The position numbers were made by a program, and so were the translations under genes. 42,936 nt of DNA from contig NZ_JAQZBC010000019.1 of NCBI RefSeq assembly GCF_029239295.1, positions 1-42,936 on the forward strand, read 5' to 3'. Positions within the stretch are counted from its first letter, which is position 1. Every line of letters starts with the position of its first letter. Below are positions 33,103 to 42,275 of this stretch, in pieces. Source of the stretch: Sphingomonas sp. (GTDB lineage: Bacteria; Pseudomonadota; Alphaproteobacteria; Sphingomonadales; Sphingomonadaceae). The notes beneath the pieces are model-generated. The model worked only from the letters and a program-made list of their open reading frames with translations. It was not told the DNA's origin and searched no databases.

Positions 33103-33879
33103 TCATAGGCAGGCTGTACTGCCTGCCTGAGAGGCCTTCCCGGCAAGGAGGATCGGTTTCGCGAGGAGAAGCTCAAGCGACTTCACCATCTTCTCGGTGC
33201 CGGTCTTGTACTTGAGGAAATGCGGCGTTTTGAGGTGTGACTGGTACGCCTCGCGATTGGCGTAGACCTCCAGAAGGCGCACCTGCGCTGGATCGTCCGC
33301 GTACTGGAACGAGTGCAGCATCAGGACCCCAGGTTCCAGCCGTACCGAAGCCTCCTGTTCTTCGGTCAGTAATGATTTGCACGCGTCGAGCTGTGCGGGA
33401 TCGACCGCAATGACCGCAATGCGGACCATCAAACCTGGAGCGTCCCCAGGTGCGATCGTTCCTCCTTTTGCACAAAGAAGGATCGGATCGATTGGAACCG
33501 GCCGCTGCGATGTCACCATCGTCGCGCTGTCCATCTTGTACCGTTGAAAGTGAGGCGAGCGGATGTGCGCGTCATAGGCGCTCTGGTTGGCGTAAACTTC
33601 CAGGACGCGAACATCCGTGGGGGCGTCAGCAAGCTGGACGGCGTGCATCATCAGCACGCCGGGCTCGCGCCGAACCGACGCCTCGAGATTTTCAGCTCCG
33701 ATCGCTTTGAAGGCTTCAAGTTGGGAAGGCTCGACGTCCAATTCCCAGAAACGAGCCATCACCGGCCCCGAGGCGGACGCCACCTTACGTTCCTCGCCGT
33801 TTGCCAGCGAAGGGCCGCTCCAGGACGGCAGCATTGCGGCACCGCTTGCTAACAGGATCCTCGTCACCGCTTTCCGCAT
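33103..33879 (-). CDS. Exported protein with two tandem antibiotic biosynthesis monooxygenase (ABM) domains
   Basis: 258 residues from the ATG at 33879 (GGAG upstream), starting with a signal peptide (MRKAVTRILLASGAAMLPSW). Two copies of a quinol-monooxygenase-type ABM domain follow. The first includes FWELDVEPSQLEAFKAI, EPGVLMMHAVQLADAPTDVR and LEVYANQSAYDAHIRSPHF. The second includes VIAVDPAQLDACKSLL, EPGVLMLHSFQYADDPAQVR and LEVYANREAYQSHLKTPHF. They are clearly internal duplicates, so one chain could form the dimeric barrel that single-domain ABM proteins build from two. Cofactor-free oxidation of quinols is the family activity; the substrate is unknown. It is divergent from a cupin gene. 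Confidence 0.82.
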   Translation of the reverse strand: MRKAVTRILLASGAAMLPSWSGPSLANGEERKVASASGPVMARFWELDVEPSQLEAFKAIGAENLEASVRREPGVLMMHAVQLADAPTDVRVLEVYANQSAYDAHIRSPHFQRYKMDSATMVTSQRPVPIDPILLCAKGGTIAPGDAPGLMVRIAVIAVDPAQLDACKSLLTEEQEASVRLEPGVLMLHSFQYADDPAQVRLLEVYANREAYQSHLKTPHFLKYKTGTEKMVKSLELLLAKPILLAGKASQAGSTACL

Positions 33880-34021
33880 AGATACTCCTGCTCGGCCGCC
33901 CGATGGTGGAGCCCGCCGGTACTTGTCTGCCAAGCACACGCATTCCCGCGCCGCTCGACACGGGCACATCGTGATCAAAACGAAGCCAGGATTAATTTCG
34001 GTCATCCATGCAGGTTTGAGA

Positions 34022-34657
34022 ATGGACCTTGGGAACACCTTCACTTTGCCGGCCGCCGATTTCATCCCGCTGAAGCGCAGTACTGCCTCCGCGATCCTAG
34101 TGCGCCGTGACGGGCCGGCTACGGTGCCGGCCAACGCCGCCTATCCGGATCCGCGCAAGTTCGGCATTGCCCGAGAAACGCCGCCGATCGACCATCCATA
34201 CGGCAGCGCTCGCGTTGCGCGCTCGCAGTTCTGGCCGGCGCTGAAGCATCTCGCGATGTACTCGATCCTGATCCCCGAAAACGGTATGCGCGAGCCGCAT
34301 TGGCATCCCGACACCGCTGAGATGGGCTATGTCCACAAGGGTCGTGCTCGAATGTCCGTTCTGGATCCGGGCGGAAGCGTGGATACCTATGAACTCGAAC
34401 CAGGTGACACCTATTTCATACCGCGTTCTTACCCGCACCAGATCGAGGTCATTGGCGAGGAGGATATCCATTTTCTGGTGTTCTTCGACCAGCCCATGCC
34501 CGCTGACATTGGCTATCGGGCATCAACCTCAGCAGTGTCCCGCGAGGTGCTTGCCGCGGCGTTCGGCGTCTCGCTTGGCGCGCTGCCGCCATTGCCACTG
34601 ACAACGGAGGACCCGCTAATTGTGCCGCGGGTCAACGCGCTAGATCCCGAAGCATGA
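34022..34657 (+). CDS. Cupin-domain protein, oxalate-decarboxylase/germin-like
   Basis: 211 residues from the ATG at 34022; a GTG at 33971 would add 17 residues. The cupin metal site is visible: EPHWHPDTAEMGYVHKGRAR gives His-x-His and Glu, and SYPHQIEV gives the last His. GDTYFIPRSYPHQIEVIGEE and HFLVFFDQPMPADIGY are typical of Cupin_1 proteins. It is a single cupin, shorter than the bicupin oxalate decarboxylases. Divergent from the exported ABM protein across 140 bp, suggesting a shared control region and perhaps a related substrate. Reaction unknown. Confidence 0.8.
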   Translation: MDLGNTFTLPAADFIPLKRSTASAILVRRDGPATVPANAAYPDPRKFGIARETPPIDHPYGSARVARSQFWPALKHLAMYSILIPENGMREPHWHPDTAEMGYVHKGRARMSVLDPGGSVDTYELEPGDTYFIPRSYPHQIEVIGEEDIHFLVFFDQPMPADIGYRASTSAVSREVLAAAFGVSLGALPPLPLTTEDPLIVPRVNALDPEA

Positions 34658-34848
34658 GTGCAGCCAGTCCGATACCGCGCCCGGCTCGACCAAAGCTCTC
34701 GTGTCAGAGCCGAGCGCGGCTTTGTGGTGACCGATGGGCCGGCCGCAACCTCGAGTGAGGGCAGGGCGCGCGCGTGGAGATCAGCCATTCTTGTGATGTT
34801 CATCTGGTACGGGCTAAGCGCGTCGCAACGGATTATCTGGGTTGGACT

Positions 34849-35646
34849 ATGATATTGCGCGCGAACCTTGGCTGGGGCCTGCTGGGCGGATTGGCTCTCG
34901 CCACATCCGGTTGCGTCACGCCGCCCGCTCCCGTGCAGCCGCCTCAGGTTGTCGCGACGCTTACGCCGCCGCCCCCGACGATGCCGGCCGGTGGCTATAT
35001 TGGCATGAAGATCCCGCCCAAACGGGCCGACGGCAGGTATTTCACGCCTAATCTCGACAATACCGATCAGGCTGCCGTTTGGCATCTGCGCAATGCATTA
35101 AACGTCGCCGCGCTCGGCTGCGACCAGGCGGGTGGCGGGGTGGCCGAGCCATATAGTGCGTGGATCAAGACGCATGCCGCCGTGATCGATCGCTACTATC
35201 AGGCCTATATTCGGGAATGGCAGGCGCCCGGGTGGTGGGACTGGCAGCGTGTCTATGACGATAATCAGACGCGCATCTACAATTTCTACGCGCAGCCAGC
35301 GATACGGGCAGCCTTTTGCGCGGTGGCACGTGAGGAGGTCGCGCAGGTCGGCCAGGTTGCCGACGACGAGTTGCCGGCCTTCGCCCGGGCTTCTCTGAAA
35401 CGGCTCGACCGCCCATTCGTCGAGTTTTATGCCGCATACGACGCATGGCGCGACTATTATGAGCCGGCACCACCACCGGTGGTTCCGCCACAGGTGGTTC
35501 CCACCATCGACCCTCCGGTCATTGTGATTCCGCCGGCCGGGACCGACGCGCTCGGCGTCAATGAAACGACTGCGGAGAGCACCGAAACACCGCTGGCTCC
35601 TGCGCCCGTTGACCCTCCAACCGAGGAACCCACTTCACCTCGGTAA
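34849..35646 (+). CDS. Putative lipoprotein of unknown function
   Basis: 265 residues from the ATG at 34849. The lipobox LATSGC marks it as a lipoprotein, followed by a Pro-rich linker (TPPAPVQPPQVVATLTPPPP). A folded helical domain has many aromatic residues (AAVWHLRNALNVAALGCDQ, IDRYYQAYIREWQAPGWWDW, NFYAQPAIRAAFCAVAREEV). The tail is again Pro-rich (PPVVPPQVVPTIDPPVIVIP). An in-frame upstream extension to 34774 lacks signal features. It follows the cupin gene by about 190 bp. I recognise no named family; similar lipoproteins occur in sphingomonads. Confidence 0.7.
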   Translation: MILRANLGWGLLGGLALATSGCVTPPAPVQPPQVVATLTPPPPTMPAGGYIGMKIPPKRADGRYFTPNLDNTDQAAVWHLRNALNVAALGCDQAGGGVAEPYSAWIKTHAAVIDRYYQAYIREWQAPGWWDWQRVYDDNQTRIYNFYAQPAIRAAFCAVAREEVAQVGQVADDELPAFARASLKRLDRPFVEFYAAYDAWRDYYEPAPPPVVPPQVVPTIDPPVIVIPPAGTDALGVNETTAESTETPLAPAPVDPPTEEPTSPR

Positions 35647-35980
35647 GGCGGCGCGATCTCCTGCACCTCAGTGGCGAGGCGAGTAACCCTCGATCATGGA
35701 GGGCTTCCGGAACAGGGTTACGCCCGTCTCGCAACGGCTTTCCCCGCCGTCCGGTGGCTTTGTGGCAGCTTCGACGCGTTCATGCGACGTGAGACGAGCG
35801 TCCGCCGTCGCGTTGGACGCGGTTCCTAGCTTGAAGCGCGATGGTGCGGCAACGCCTCCCCACTTCAGTGGTTCGGGCGTCCTCGACGGTTTGATCTAAA
35901 ACCTGCGATTCTCCACGTTTGCTTGGCCGCTTGGTCTACCACCGGGAGGTGACCGAACCGCTGGAGATCGAGGTCGGGGG
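35647..35980. other. Intergenic region with one inverted repeat; no gene seen
   Basis: About 330 bases. GTAACCCT (35683-35690) and AGGGTTAC (35714-35721) form a perfect 8-bp inverted repeat about 40 bases after the lipoprotein stop. An inner alternative stem (CCCTC/GAGGG) shares part of it. It may act as a terminator, but lacks a T-run. The remaining sequence has only short frames with unnatural composition. Confidence 0.45.
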
Positions 35981-36979
35981 GTGCGCCGCGACGACGGACG
36001 CGTTATGTTCCGGTCGATGGATTTAGCCAAGCGAACCACTCCCAACGGCGCGCCCGCGCCTGCGGACGGTGACGTGCCCGACTTCGTTGTCGTCGACGTC
36101 GAGACCGCTTGCTCGAGCGTCAGCAGCATCTGCCAGATCGGGATCGTCGGCTTTCGCAATGGCCGCGAGATTTTCGAGTACGAGACGCTCGTCGATCCAC
36201 TCGACCGGTTCTCGTCCTTCAACATCCGCATCCATGGCATCACCAGCGATCACGTCCTCGGCGCCCCCACCTTCGGGGCGATCCACGGTATAGTCGACTC
36301 CCATCTCTCGGGCCGTGTCACGGTCGCACACTCCTTTTTCGACAAGGGAGCGCTCAGTGCGGCCTGCCGCGTGCATGGCCGTCCGGGCATTGAGACGACA
36401 TGGTTGGACAGCGTGAGGGTCGCGGAGCGGGCTTGGCCGGAGCTGCCGAGTCACCGTCTGAACGTGCTGACCAAGTTCCTTGGCATCAAGCACAGGCATC
36501 ACGATGCGCTCAGCGACGCCCGCGCCGCCGGCATGGTCATCGTCCGCGCTAGTGAGCACACCGGGATCGACCTCGCCGGCTGGTTTGCCCCTTCGCGGGT
36601 GCGGGGTAGTCCCGCTCCGAAGGCGGCGCCTGCCGGCGCGCTCAAGGGGGAGCGGGTCGCGATCCTGGGAGCGCCACGCGATGGCGCGCTTGCCCGTCGC
36701 CTCGCGGCGGCCGGTGCGCGGATCGTCGCGTCGGTCGGCGCGACGACGACGAAGCTGGTCATCAGCAACGACCAGCCGTTTGGGCGGTTTGTGACGGCGC
36801 ATGCCGATCACAGGCGGGCAGCCGAGCTGCAGAGCGCGGGGCGGGCGGTCGAGATCTTGTACGAGGACGATATTCTGTCCCGACTGACCCTGGCGATCGA
36901 CTGCTCGGCGGGTTCTCTGGCGGAACGGGATGATGCCGATGCGCTTTCTGCATCTCGGCTCGCAAGCGGGAGGGGATAG
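35981..36979 (+). CDS. DEDDh 3'-5' exonuclease (DnaQ-like) fused to a BRCT-like domain
   Basis: Up to 332 residues from a GTG at 35981; ATGs at 36005 and 36017 are alternatives and none has a clear best ribosome site. The exonuclease domain shows FVVVDVETA (Asp39, Glu41), RIHGIT, AHSFFDKGAL (Asp121) and HHDALSDARA (His174, Asp179), the complete DEDDh set. After a linker ([14 protein letters not shown]) a BRCT-like domain runs from about 220 to 300: LKGERVAILGAPRDGALARR, LAAAGARIVASVGATTTKLV and AELQSAGRAVEILYEDDIL. The exonuclease-BRCT order is known for stand-alone epsilon-like proteins and suggests a DNA repair role. Confidence 0.85.
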   Translation: MRRDDGRVMFRSMDLAKRTTPNGAPAPADGDVPDFVVVDVETACSSVSSICQIGIVGFRNGREIFEYETLVDPLDRFSSFNIRIHGITSDHVLGAPTFGAIHGIVDSHLSGRVTVAHSFFDKGALSAACRVHGRPGIETTWLDSVRVAERAWPELPSHRLNVLTKFLGIKHRHHDALSDARAAGMVIVRASEHTGIDLAGWFAPSRVRGSPAPKAAPAGALKGERVAILGAPRDGALARRLAAAGARIVASVGATTTKLVISNDQPFGRFVTAHADHRRAAELQSAGRAVEILYEDDILSRLTLAIDCSAGSLAERDDADALSASRLASGRG

Positions 36980-37109
36980 TCTTCGCCACCTTGCTGGACC
37001 GTTGGCCCCGGCGTAGCCGCCCGACCAGAGCTATTATGACAGGAGCCCAGTTTGCATCAGCTGGGTGGACAGTGGACGAGCCGCCTTCAAGCGTAGGAAA
37101 GCGGAGCCC

Positions 37110-37365
37110 GCCTTCTTTCGTTCGCCTAGCCGCGGGATGGAAGGCGCCCGGCTGATTATGGGGCGCATGGCTGATGTCAATCGGTTAGAAGACGGTCGCC
37201 TTGAATACAGCTACGGCGAGGATGTGTTCGAACCACGTCCCATCCACGTTGCAGAAATATGGACCGACCAGGACGCGCTCGACCGTCATTTCGCGGCATC
37301 TCACCTAGCGGGATAGCGGGCTGCTTGGCCAAGCCTCGGCATCGGTGATCGCAAGCTGCCCATCG
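37110..37365 (+). pseudogene. Nonsense-mutated single-domain ABM (quinol monooxygenase-like) protein
   Basis: The frame carries SRGMEGARLIMGRMADVNRL, then EDGRLEYSYGEDVFEPRPIH and VAEIWTDQDALDRHFAASHL, the core of a small ABM-domain monooxygenase. A TAG at 37314-37316 interrupts the C-terminal helix, yet the same frame continues RAAWPSLGIGDRKL, the expected continuation. TGG (Trp) to TAG is the simplest explanation. The N-terminal strand is also poorly preserved, and the extreme C-terminus runs into the neighbouring gene. Not obviously a copy of the double-ABM protein at 33103. Confidence 0.65.
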
Positions 37366-37371
37366 TGCCGA

Positions 37372-38584
37372 TCAGGTGCGCTCGACCCTCTCACCAATTC
37401 GAAATGCTTCCAAGCCCAGCCAAGACGCCATCCTACTCAGCTCGTCTGTGAGACGTGCTACGGTTTCGTGCGGAGCACCGGGTTCAAGAGTTACGCGGTG
37501 TGCGAGGAGTACGCCGGCTTGGCGGTCTGACTTGAGATCGACGCGCGCCACCAACGCCTCGTCCATCAGGAAGGGCAGGACGTAATAACCATGCCTGCGT
37601 TTTTCCTGCGGCACGTAGATCTCGATCCGGTAGCGAAATCGGAAGAGGCGTTCTGCGCGACTACGTTCCCATATGAGGGGATCGAACGGGGCAAGCAGCG
37701 CCGTACTGCGAACCCGGCGAGGCAAGCGCGCGTCGCGATGCATCCACGCCTTCTGGCTCCAGCCCTCGACACGGACCGGAACGAGGGTGCCAGCCTCTGC
37801 CAGCGCTGCGATCGCATGATCCCCTTCATCCGGCTTCAAGCGAAAATAGTCGCGCAGGTCAGCGGCGGTGGCGACGCCAAGCGCTCGCGCACTCCGCTCG
37901 ATCAAGGCGCGTTGCGCGCTTTCGATGTCAGGCGTGGGGAGATCGAGAACGGAACTCGGTAGCACCCTCTCAGGCAAGTCGTAGACGCGCGCGAAGCTGC
38001 CGCGGCGGGTCGCCGTCGTGATCTTGCCTGCCCAAAATAGCCATTCGAGCGCATGCTTTGTTTGGCTCCATTCCCACCAGCCACTTTTGCTCGAGCCATT
38101 CTCAAACTCTGCAGCGGTCAACGGTCCCTCGGCCTTGATCCGGTCGAGCACTTTCTCCGCCTGGGGTCGAAGCTCGCCAGCGAAGCGCTTCAGCCCCTGG
38201 TAACCGATCTCGCCGCGCTCGGCGCGAGCCATACGCCAACGTAGGAGTGGATGTAGATCGAGCGGAAGGAGCGAGGCCTCGTGCGCCCAATATTCGAAGA
38301 GGGTGCCGTTGGCGCTTGGGACCCCAGGCATCTCGCTCGAGCAAGGTGCGCTCGAACATGCCGATCCGCGAAAAGGCCGGGAGATAGTGCGCCCGAGTCA
38401 GCACGTTCACGCTGTCGATCTGCAGAAGCCCGAGCTGGTCGATCGTCTTACGCAAGTGGGCGGCGGTTGGTCGCTCCGGCCGACGGCTCGTGAAGCCCTG
38501 AGCGGCGAGCACGATGCGCCGTGCGTGTTCGAGGGACAAGCTGGTCACCGCCCAACCGTGGCGGTAACAGCTTTCCAGCGTCAA
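37372..38584 (-). pseudogene. Winged-helix HTH_42 (YcaQ-like) protein, frameshifted
   Basis: Two overlapping minus-strand frames make one protein. The upstream frame gives LSLEHARRIVLAAQGF, LRKTIDQLGLLQIDSVNVLT and RAHYLPAFSRIGMFERTLLE, then DAWGPKRQRH, and loses homology near 38310. The other frame picks up at TLFEYWAHEASLLPLDLHPL and continues through GWWEWSQTKHALEWLFWAG to the stop at 37372. Joined length is about 400 residues, as in the YcaQ/AlkZ family, some of which unhook DNA crosslinks. A one-base indel in the run near 38300-38315 explains it. It may be a real pseudogene or a sequencing error. The likely start is GTG at 38548. Confidence 0.75.
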
Positions 38585-38838
38585 CCATTCCCGCGGATCA
38601 GGGCGGCTGTGCGCGCTAGCTGCAACCGTTTGACCCGACCTTATCCGTTCCCGAGAGCTGCCGGCGCTTAGCTACGCTCCTCACAGCTGTACCTCGGTGG
38701 TCGGGTCGCCTCTCAGGTGCGCATGGGCGCCGCCCATTGGGTTTTCGGCTGCAATGTCGGCGATGATGAGCCGATCCTGTCGTAATAGCTGGCCATTACG
38801 CTGGGAAACGCCGCTGGCTTCTGTTCCGAAGTCGATGA

Positions 38839-41322
38839 TCATAGCTTCACGGCGTTCAGCCGAAGCGCATTGAGCACAACGGTAAAGGAGGAGAGCGCCA
38901 TCGCCGCGCCCGCCAGCATGGGCGAGAGTAATATCCCGGCGACCGGGTAAAGCACGCCTGCTGCGACCGGAACTCCAATCCCGTTGAACAGGAACGAGAA
39001 GAACAGGTTCTGGCGTATGTTGCGCATCGTGGCGTGCGCCAGCTTTCGCGCTCGGACGATGGCGGACAGGTCGCCGCGGGTCAGCGTCATGCCCGCGCTT
39101 TCGATCGCCACATCGGTTCCTGTGCCCATCGCCAGACCGACGTCGGCCGCGGCGAGCGCTGGTGCGTCGTTGATCCCATCGCCGGCCATCGCCACGCGGT
39201 GGCCATCCGCCTTCAGCTCGTCGACGATGCGGGCCTTGTCCTCAGGCTTCAGATCGGCGCGAATATCATCGAGCCCGCCCACCGCCCGGGCCACGGCCTC
39301 GGCGGTAACCCGATCGTCGCCGGTGAGCATGACGACGCGCAAGCCCGCGTGGCGAAGCGCTGCAATTGCTTGCCGCGCCGTTCCGCGCACCGGATCGGCT
39401 ACCGCGAGCAGACCGGCAAGTCGTCCTTCCACCGCAACCAGCATGACGCCCGCGCCCTCGCGACGGTGGCGATTGCCAGCATCGCCAAGTGGCGCGGCGT
39501 CAGCCCCGACCCGGTTCATCTGTGCCGTGTTGCCGATCACCACCTCACGTCCGTCGACCCTGGCGCTGACCCCCAGTCCGGTTTGCGACGCGAAATCCTC
39601 GACCTTGCCCATTGCCAGGCCGCGGTCTGTCGCAGCCGTCACGATCGCATGGGCTAACGGGTGTTCCGACCGGGTCTCGACTGCACCGACAAGCGCCAGC
39701 AGCTCGGCTTCGCTGAACGGGGCAATGGACTCAGTCGCCACCAGCGTCGGCTTCCCCTCGGTCAGTGTGCCGGTTTTGTCGATGACCAGCGTATCGACCT
39801 TTTCGAACGCCTGCAGGGCTTCGGCATTCTTCACCAGCACGCCGGCCGTAGCGCCGCGGCCGGTGCCCACCATGATCGACATGGGCGTGGCGAGCCCGAG
39901 CGCGCAAGGACAGGCGATAACCAGTACGGCGATGGCGTTCAGGAGCGCGTGGCCCATGCGCGGCTCCGGGCCGACCATCGACCACGCGACAAACGTCGCG
40001 ATCGAGATGAGTACGACGAGCGGCACGAACCAGCCGGAGACGCGATCCGCGACGGCTTGGATGGGCGCGCGGCTGCGCTGCGCTTCGGCGACCATCCCGA
40101 CGATACGGGCGAGCATCGTATCGGAGCCCACCGCGCGGGCCTCTATGACCAAGCTGCCGGTACCGTTAACTGTGCCCCCCGTGACCGGCGCATTGGCTTC
40201 CTTCAGGACCGGTGCCGGTTCGCCGGTAAGCATGGACTCGTTGACCGAGGAGCGTCCCTCAAGGACGACACCGTCAACCGGTATGGCTTCGCCGGGACGG
40301 ACCCGCAGCCGATCGCCGGCTTCCACCTCGCTAAGGCTGACTTCCGTCTCCGATCCGTCGGCACCAATGCGATGCGCGGTCTTGGGTGCGAGATCCATCA
40401 GCGCACGGATCGCGCGGCCGGTCGAGGCGCGGGCGCGCAGCTCGAGCACCTGGCCGAGCAGCACCAGCGTCACAACAACGCCCGCCGCTTCGTAATAGAC
40501 GGGCACCATGCCGTCTTGCGTTCGGAAGGTATCGGGGAAGATGCCCGGAGCCACGGTTGCTACCAGGCTGTAGGAAAATGCCGCACCCACACCGATCGAG
40601 ATGAGGGTGAACATGTTGAGATGACGCGTGCGGATCGACTGCCAGCCGCGCTCGAAGAAAGGCGCGCCCGCCCACAAGACGATCGGCGCGGTGAGCGCAA
40701 GCTGGACCCAGGGCGACGCGGCCGGACTGAGGATGCGCAAGCCCAGCATTTCCGCAACCATCGAGACGACGAGCAGCGGCCCGGTCAAAGCGCCCGCGAC
40801 CCAGAGCCGTCGCGTGAAATCCACCAGCTCCGGATTGGGGCCGTCGTCGAGCGAGGGCTCCTCAGGTTCGAGCGCCATGCCGCAGATGGGGCAGGTCCCG
40901 GATCCCTGCTGGCGAACCTCCGGGTGCATCGGGCACGTCCACATTGTGCCGGGCGCCGCCTTCGGCGCAGGACTCGCCTTGTTGCCGAGGTAGGCGTTCG
41001 GATCGGCGACGAACTTGGTCTGGCAGCCGGCGCTGCAGAAGTAATAGGCTCGGCCTTCATGTTCGGCGTGGTGCGTGGTTTTCGCAGGGTCGACCGTCAT
41101 GCCGCATACAGGATCCCTAACAGTGGCCGACCGATCCAGGCTCTCGCTGTCGCCCCCGCGAGCGCCTTCCGCCGTGTGACCGTCGCCGTGATGCTCGATC
41201 GCCGTGGCAGCCTGACGTTCGACGCAGCAGGAGCCGGATTGTTCGCAGGGAGAGGGTCCTTGCTCGGGCTTTCCCGAACCACCTCTTCCGGCCTGATGAG
41301 CTTGGGAGTGAGGGTCGTTCAT
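38839..41322 (-). CDS. copA: Copper-translocating P1B-type ATPase with YHS and heavy-metal-binding domains
   Basis: 827 residues. The N-terminus is Cys/His-rich ([10 protein letters not shown], then EHHGDGH). A YHS domain follows ([12 protein letters not shown] to [12 protein letters not shown], about 69-113), then a heavy-metal-binding motif (WTCPMHPEV to CPICGMAL, about 128-150). The ATPase core shows actuator TGEP (366-369), the transmembrane metal site CPC (471-473), phosphorylation loop DKTGT (515-519), SEHPLAH and the hinge [10 protein letters not shown]. The CPC motif and N-terminal domains indicate Cu(I) export. No CueR or CopY-type regulator is next to it; silver transport is also possible. 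Confidence 0.92.
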   Translation of the reverse strand: MNDPHSQAHQAGRGGSGKPEQGPSPCEQSGSCCVERQAATAIEHHGDGHTAEGARGGDSESLDRSATVRDPVCGMTVDPAKTTHHAEHEGRAYYFCSAGCQTKFVADPNAYLGNKASPAPKAAPGTMWTCPMHPEVRQQGSGTCPICGMALEPEEPSLDDGPNPELVDFTRRLWVAGALTGPLLVVSMVAEMLGLRILSPAASPWVQLALTAPIVLWAGAPFFERGWQSIRTRHLNMFTLISIGVGAAFSYSLVATVAPGIFPDTFRTQDGMVPVYYEAAGVVVTLVLLGQVLELRARASTGRAIRALMDLAPKTAHRIGADGSETEVSLSEVEAGDRLRVRPGEAIPVDGVVLEGRSSVNESMLTGEPAPVLKEANAPVTGGTVNGTGSLVIEARAVGSDTMLARIVGMVAEAQRSRAPIQAVADRVSGWFVPLVVLISIATFVAWSMVGPEPRMGHALLNAIAVLVIACPCALGLATPMSIMVGTGRGATAGVLVKNAEALQAFEKVDTLVIDKTGTLTEGKPTLVATESIAPFSEAELLALVGAVETRSEHPLAHAIVTAATDRGLAMGKVEDFASQTGLGVSARVDGREVVIGNTAQMNRVGADAAPLGDAGNRHRREGAGVMLVAVEGRLAGLLAVADPVRGTARQAIAALRHAGLRVVMLTGDDRVTAEAVARAVGGLDDIRADLKPEDKARIVDELKADGHRVAMAGDGINDAPALAAADVGLAMGTGTDVAIESAGMTLTRGDLSAIVRARKLAHATMRNIRQNLFFSFLFNGIGVPVAAGVLYPVAGILLSPMLAGAAMALSSFTVVLNALRLNAVKL

Positions 41323-41460
41323 CGCGCAACTCCTTCAACCCGACAGGATCTAAGGTCTGAGAAGCCCCATCCTATCGCCGTGCTTCATGGTCAGCGCGTG
41401 CGATTTACCCCTATCAACAACATGGGTGGGCGGCCCATCAACCTTTCTTCGAGCTGGTGA

Positions 41461-41690
41461 CCGGTCTACCGTCTCGACTATCTGGCCCGCGCGACAACCG
41501 CGTTCGGCCCGATCGGCTACACGCTGGCGGGCACCAGCACCGTCTATAATCCGTCAGCCTCTGGTCTCGTCATGCAGGGCCAGTATCGTGATATCGCGTC
41601 CGATTTCTATTCGGCGCAGGGCAATCTGTCGGTGTCGCGGCGGTTCGAGACTGGGCTCGGCAGCCATTATCTGATGCACAGGAAACGAAC
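41461..41690 (+). pseudogene. Unidentified fragment with outer-membrane beta-barrel character
   Basis: Directly after an in-frame TGA, the plus frame reads VYRLDYLARATTAFGPIGYT, then LAGTSTVYNPSASGLVMQGQ and YRDIASDFYSAQGNLSVSRR. The alternating polar and aromatic residues look like barrel strands. There is no start codon and the frame later runs into the reverse of the zinc-finger gene, so it is a remnant. I cannot name the family. It lies in a 424-bp gap behind the copper ATPase start. Confidence 0.35.
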
Positions 41691-41746
41691 GGTCGAGACG
41701 CCGCGTGCCACGCCGCTGGCTGTTCCCGCATCGGGCGTCATGTCCT

Positions 41747-42046
41747 TCAATCAAAGATGTCGAAGATTGAGCTCCGCTTTCTGCGATAGTTGCCCCGTTC
41801 TCCGTATTCACCTTGTTCGCCACGTTCACCATAGCCCGAGCTCCAGGGCTGCTGCTGTGGAGGAGCACGGTAAGGGTCTGGTTGGGTCGGGGGCGAAGCG
41901 TTGCCCGTGCCGGAGGCCATCAGCTTCTCGAGTTCGCCGCGATCAAGCCACACCCCGCGGCAAGTGGGGCACATGTCGAACTGAACGCCGGCACGGTCCA
42001 CCGTCTTCATCGAACTATTATCGTTCGGACAAAGGAGCAGGGGCAT
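41747..42046 (-). CDS. TFIIB-type zinc-ribbon protein
   Basis: 99 residues. The zinc-ribbon reads LLLCPNDNSSM (Cys6, with Asp where a second Cys often stands), then FDMCPTCRGVWLDRGELEKL (Cys26, Cys29), the family hallmark. A low-complexity tail follows, rich in Pro, Gln, Gly, Tyr and Arg (DPYRAPPQQQPWSSGYGERG), ending KRSSIFDIFD. Many proteobacteria have one or more such short proteins next to unrelated genes, and their role is not established. The start is fixed by MPLLLCPN. Confidence 0.82.
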   Translation of the reverse strand: MPLLLCPNDNSSMKTVDRAGVQFDMCPTCRGVWLDRGELEKLMASGTGNASPPTQPDPYRAPPQQQPWSSGYGERGEQGEYGERGNYRRKRSSIFDIFD

Positions 42047-42275
42047 AGAAGGCTTCCTCTTGTTAAGGGCGCGGGTCGGCCGTGTCTAACAGAGCAGGCG
42101 TGGCCTTCCCGCGCGCTACGCGCCCCGACATGTGTCGCCAAATCAGGGGCGGCCCTTCTAAGATGGGGACCTCGGCCATTCGCGCAAGGCTGCGGAACCT
42201 ATGGCCTTGGGCCTTCGTGGAGTATGCGCCGGCCTGCCGGCGGGCGACCTGCAGCTGGCGAACAGGAGGCACCCG

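Noticed and set aside
32949..33108. 48-codon plus-strand frame (MEATAAEFPNLEDASPLEVP...)
   Set aside because: No ribosome site or family match; lies in leader DNA between two minus-strand genes.
33617..34021. Long upstream extension of the cupin frame
   Set aside because: It runs antisense through the ABM gene and its signal peptide; the cupin domain begins only after 34022.
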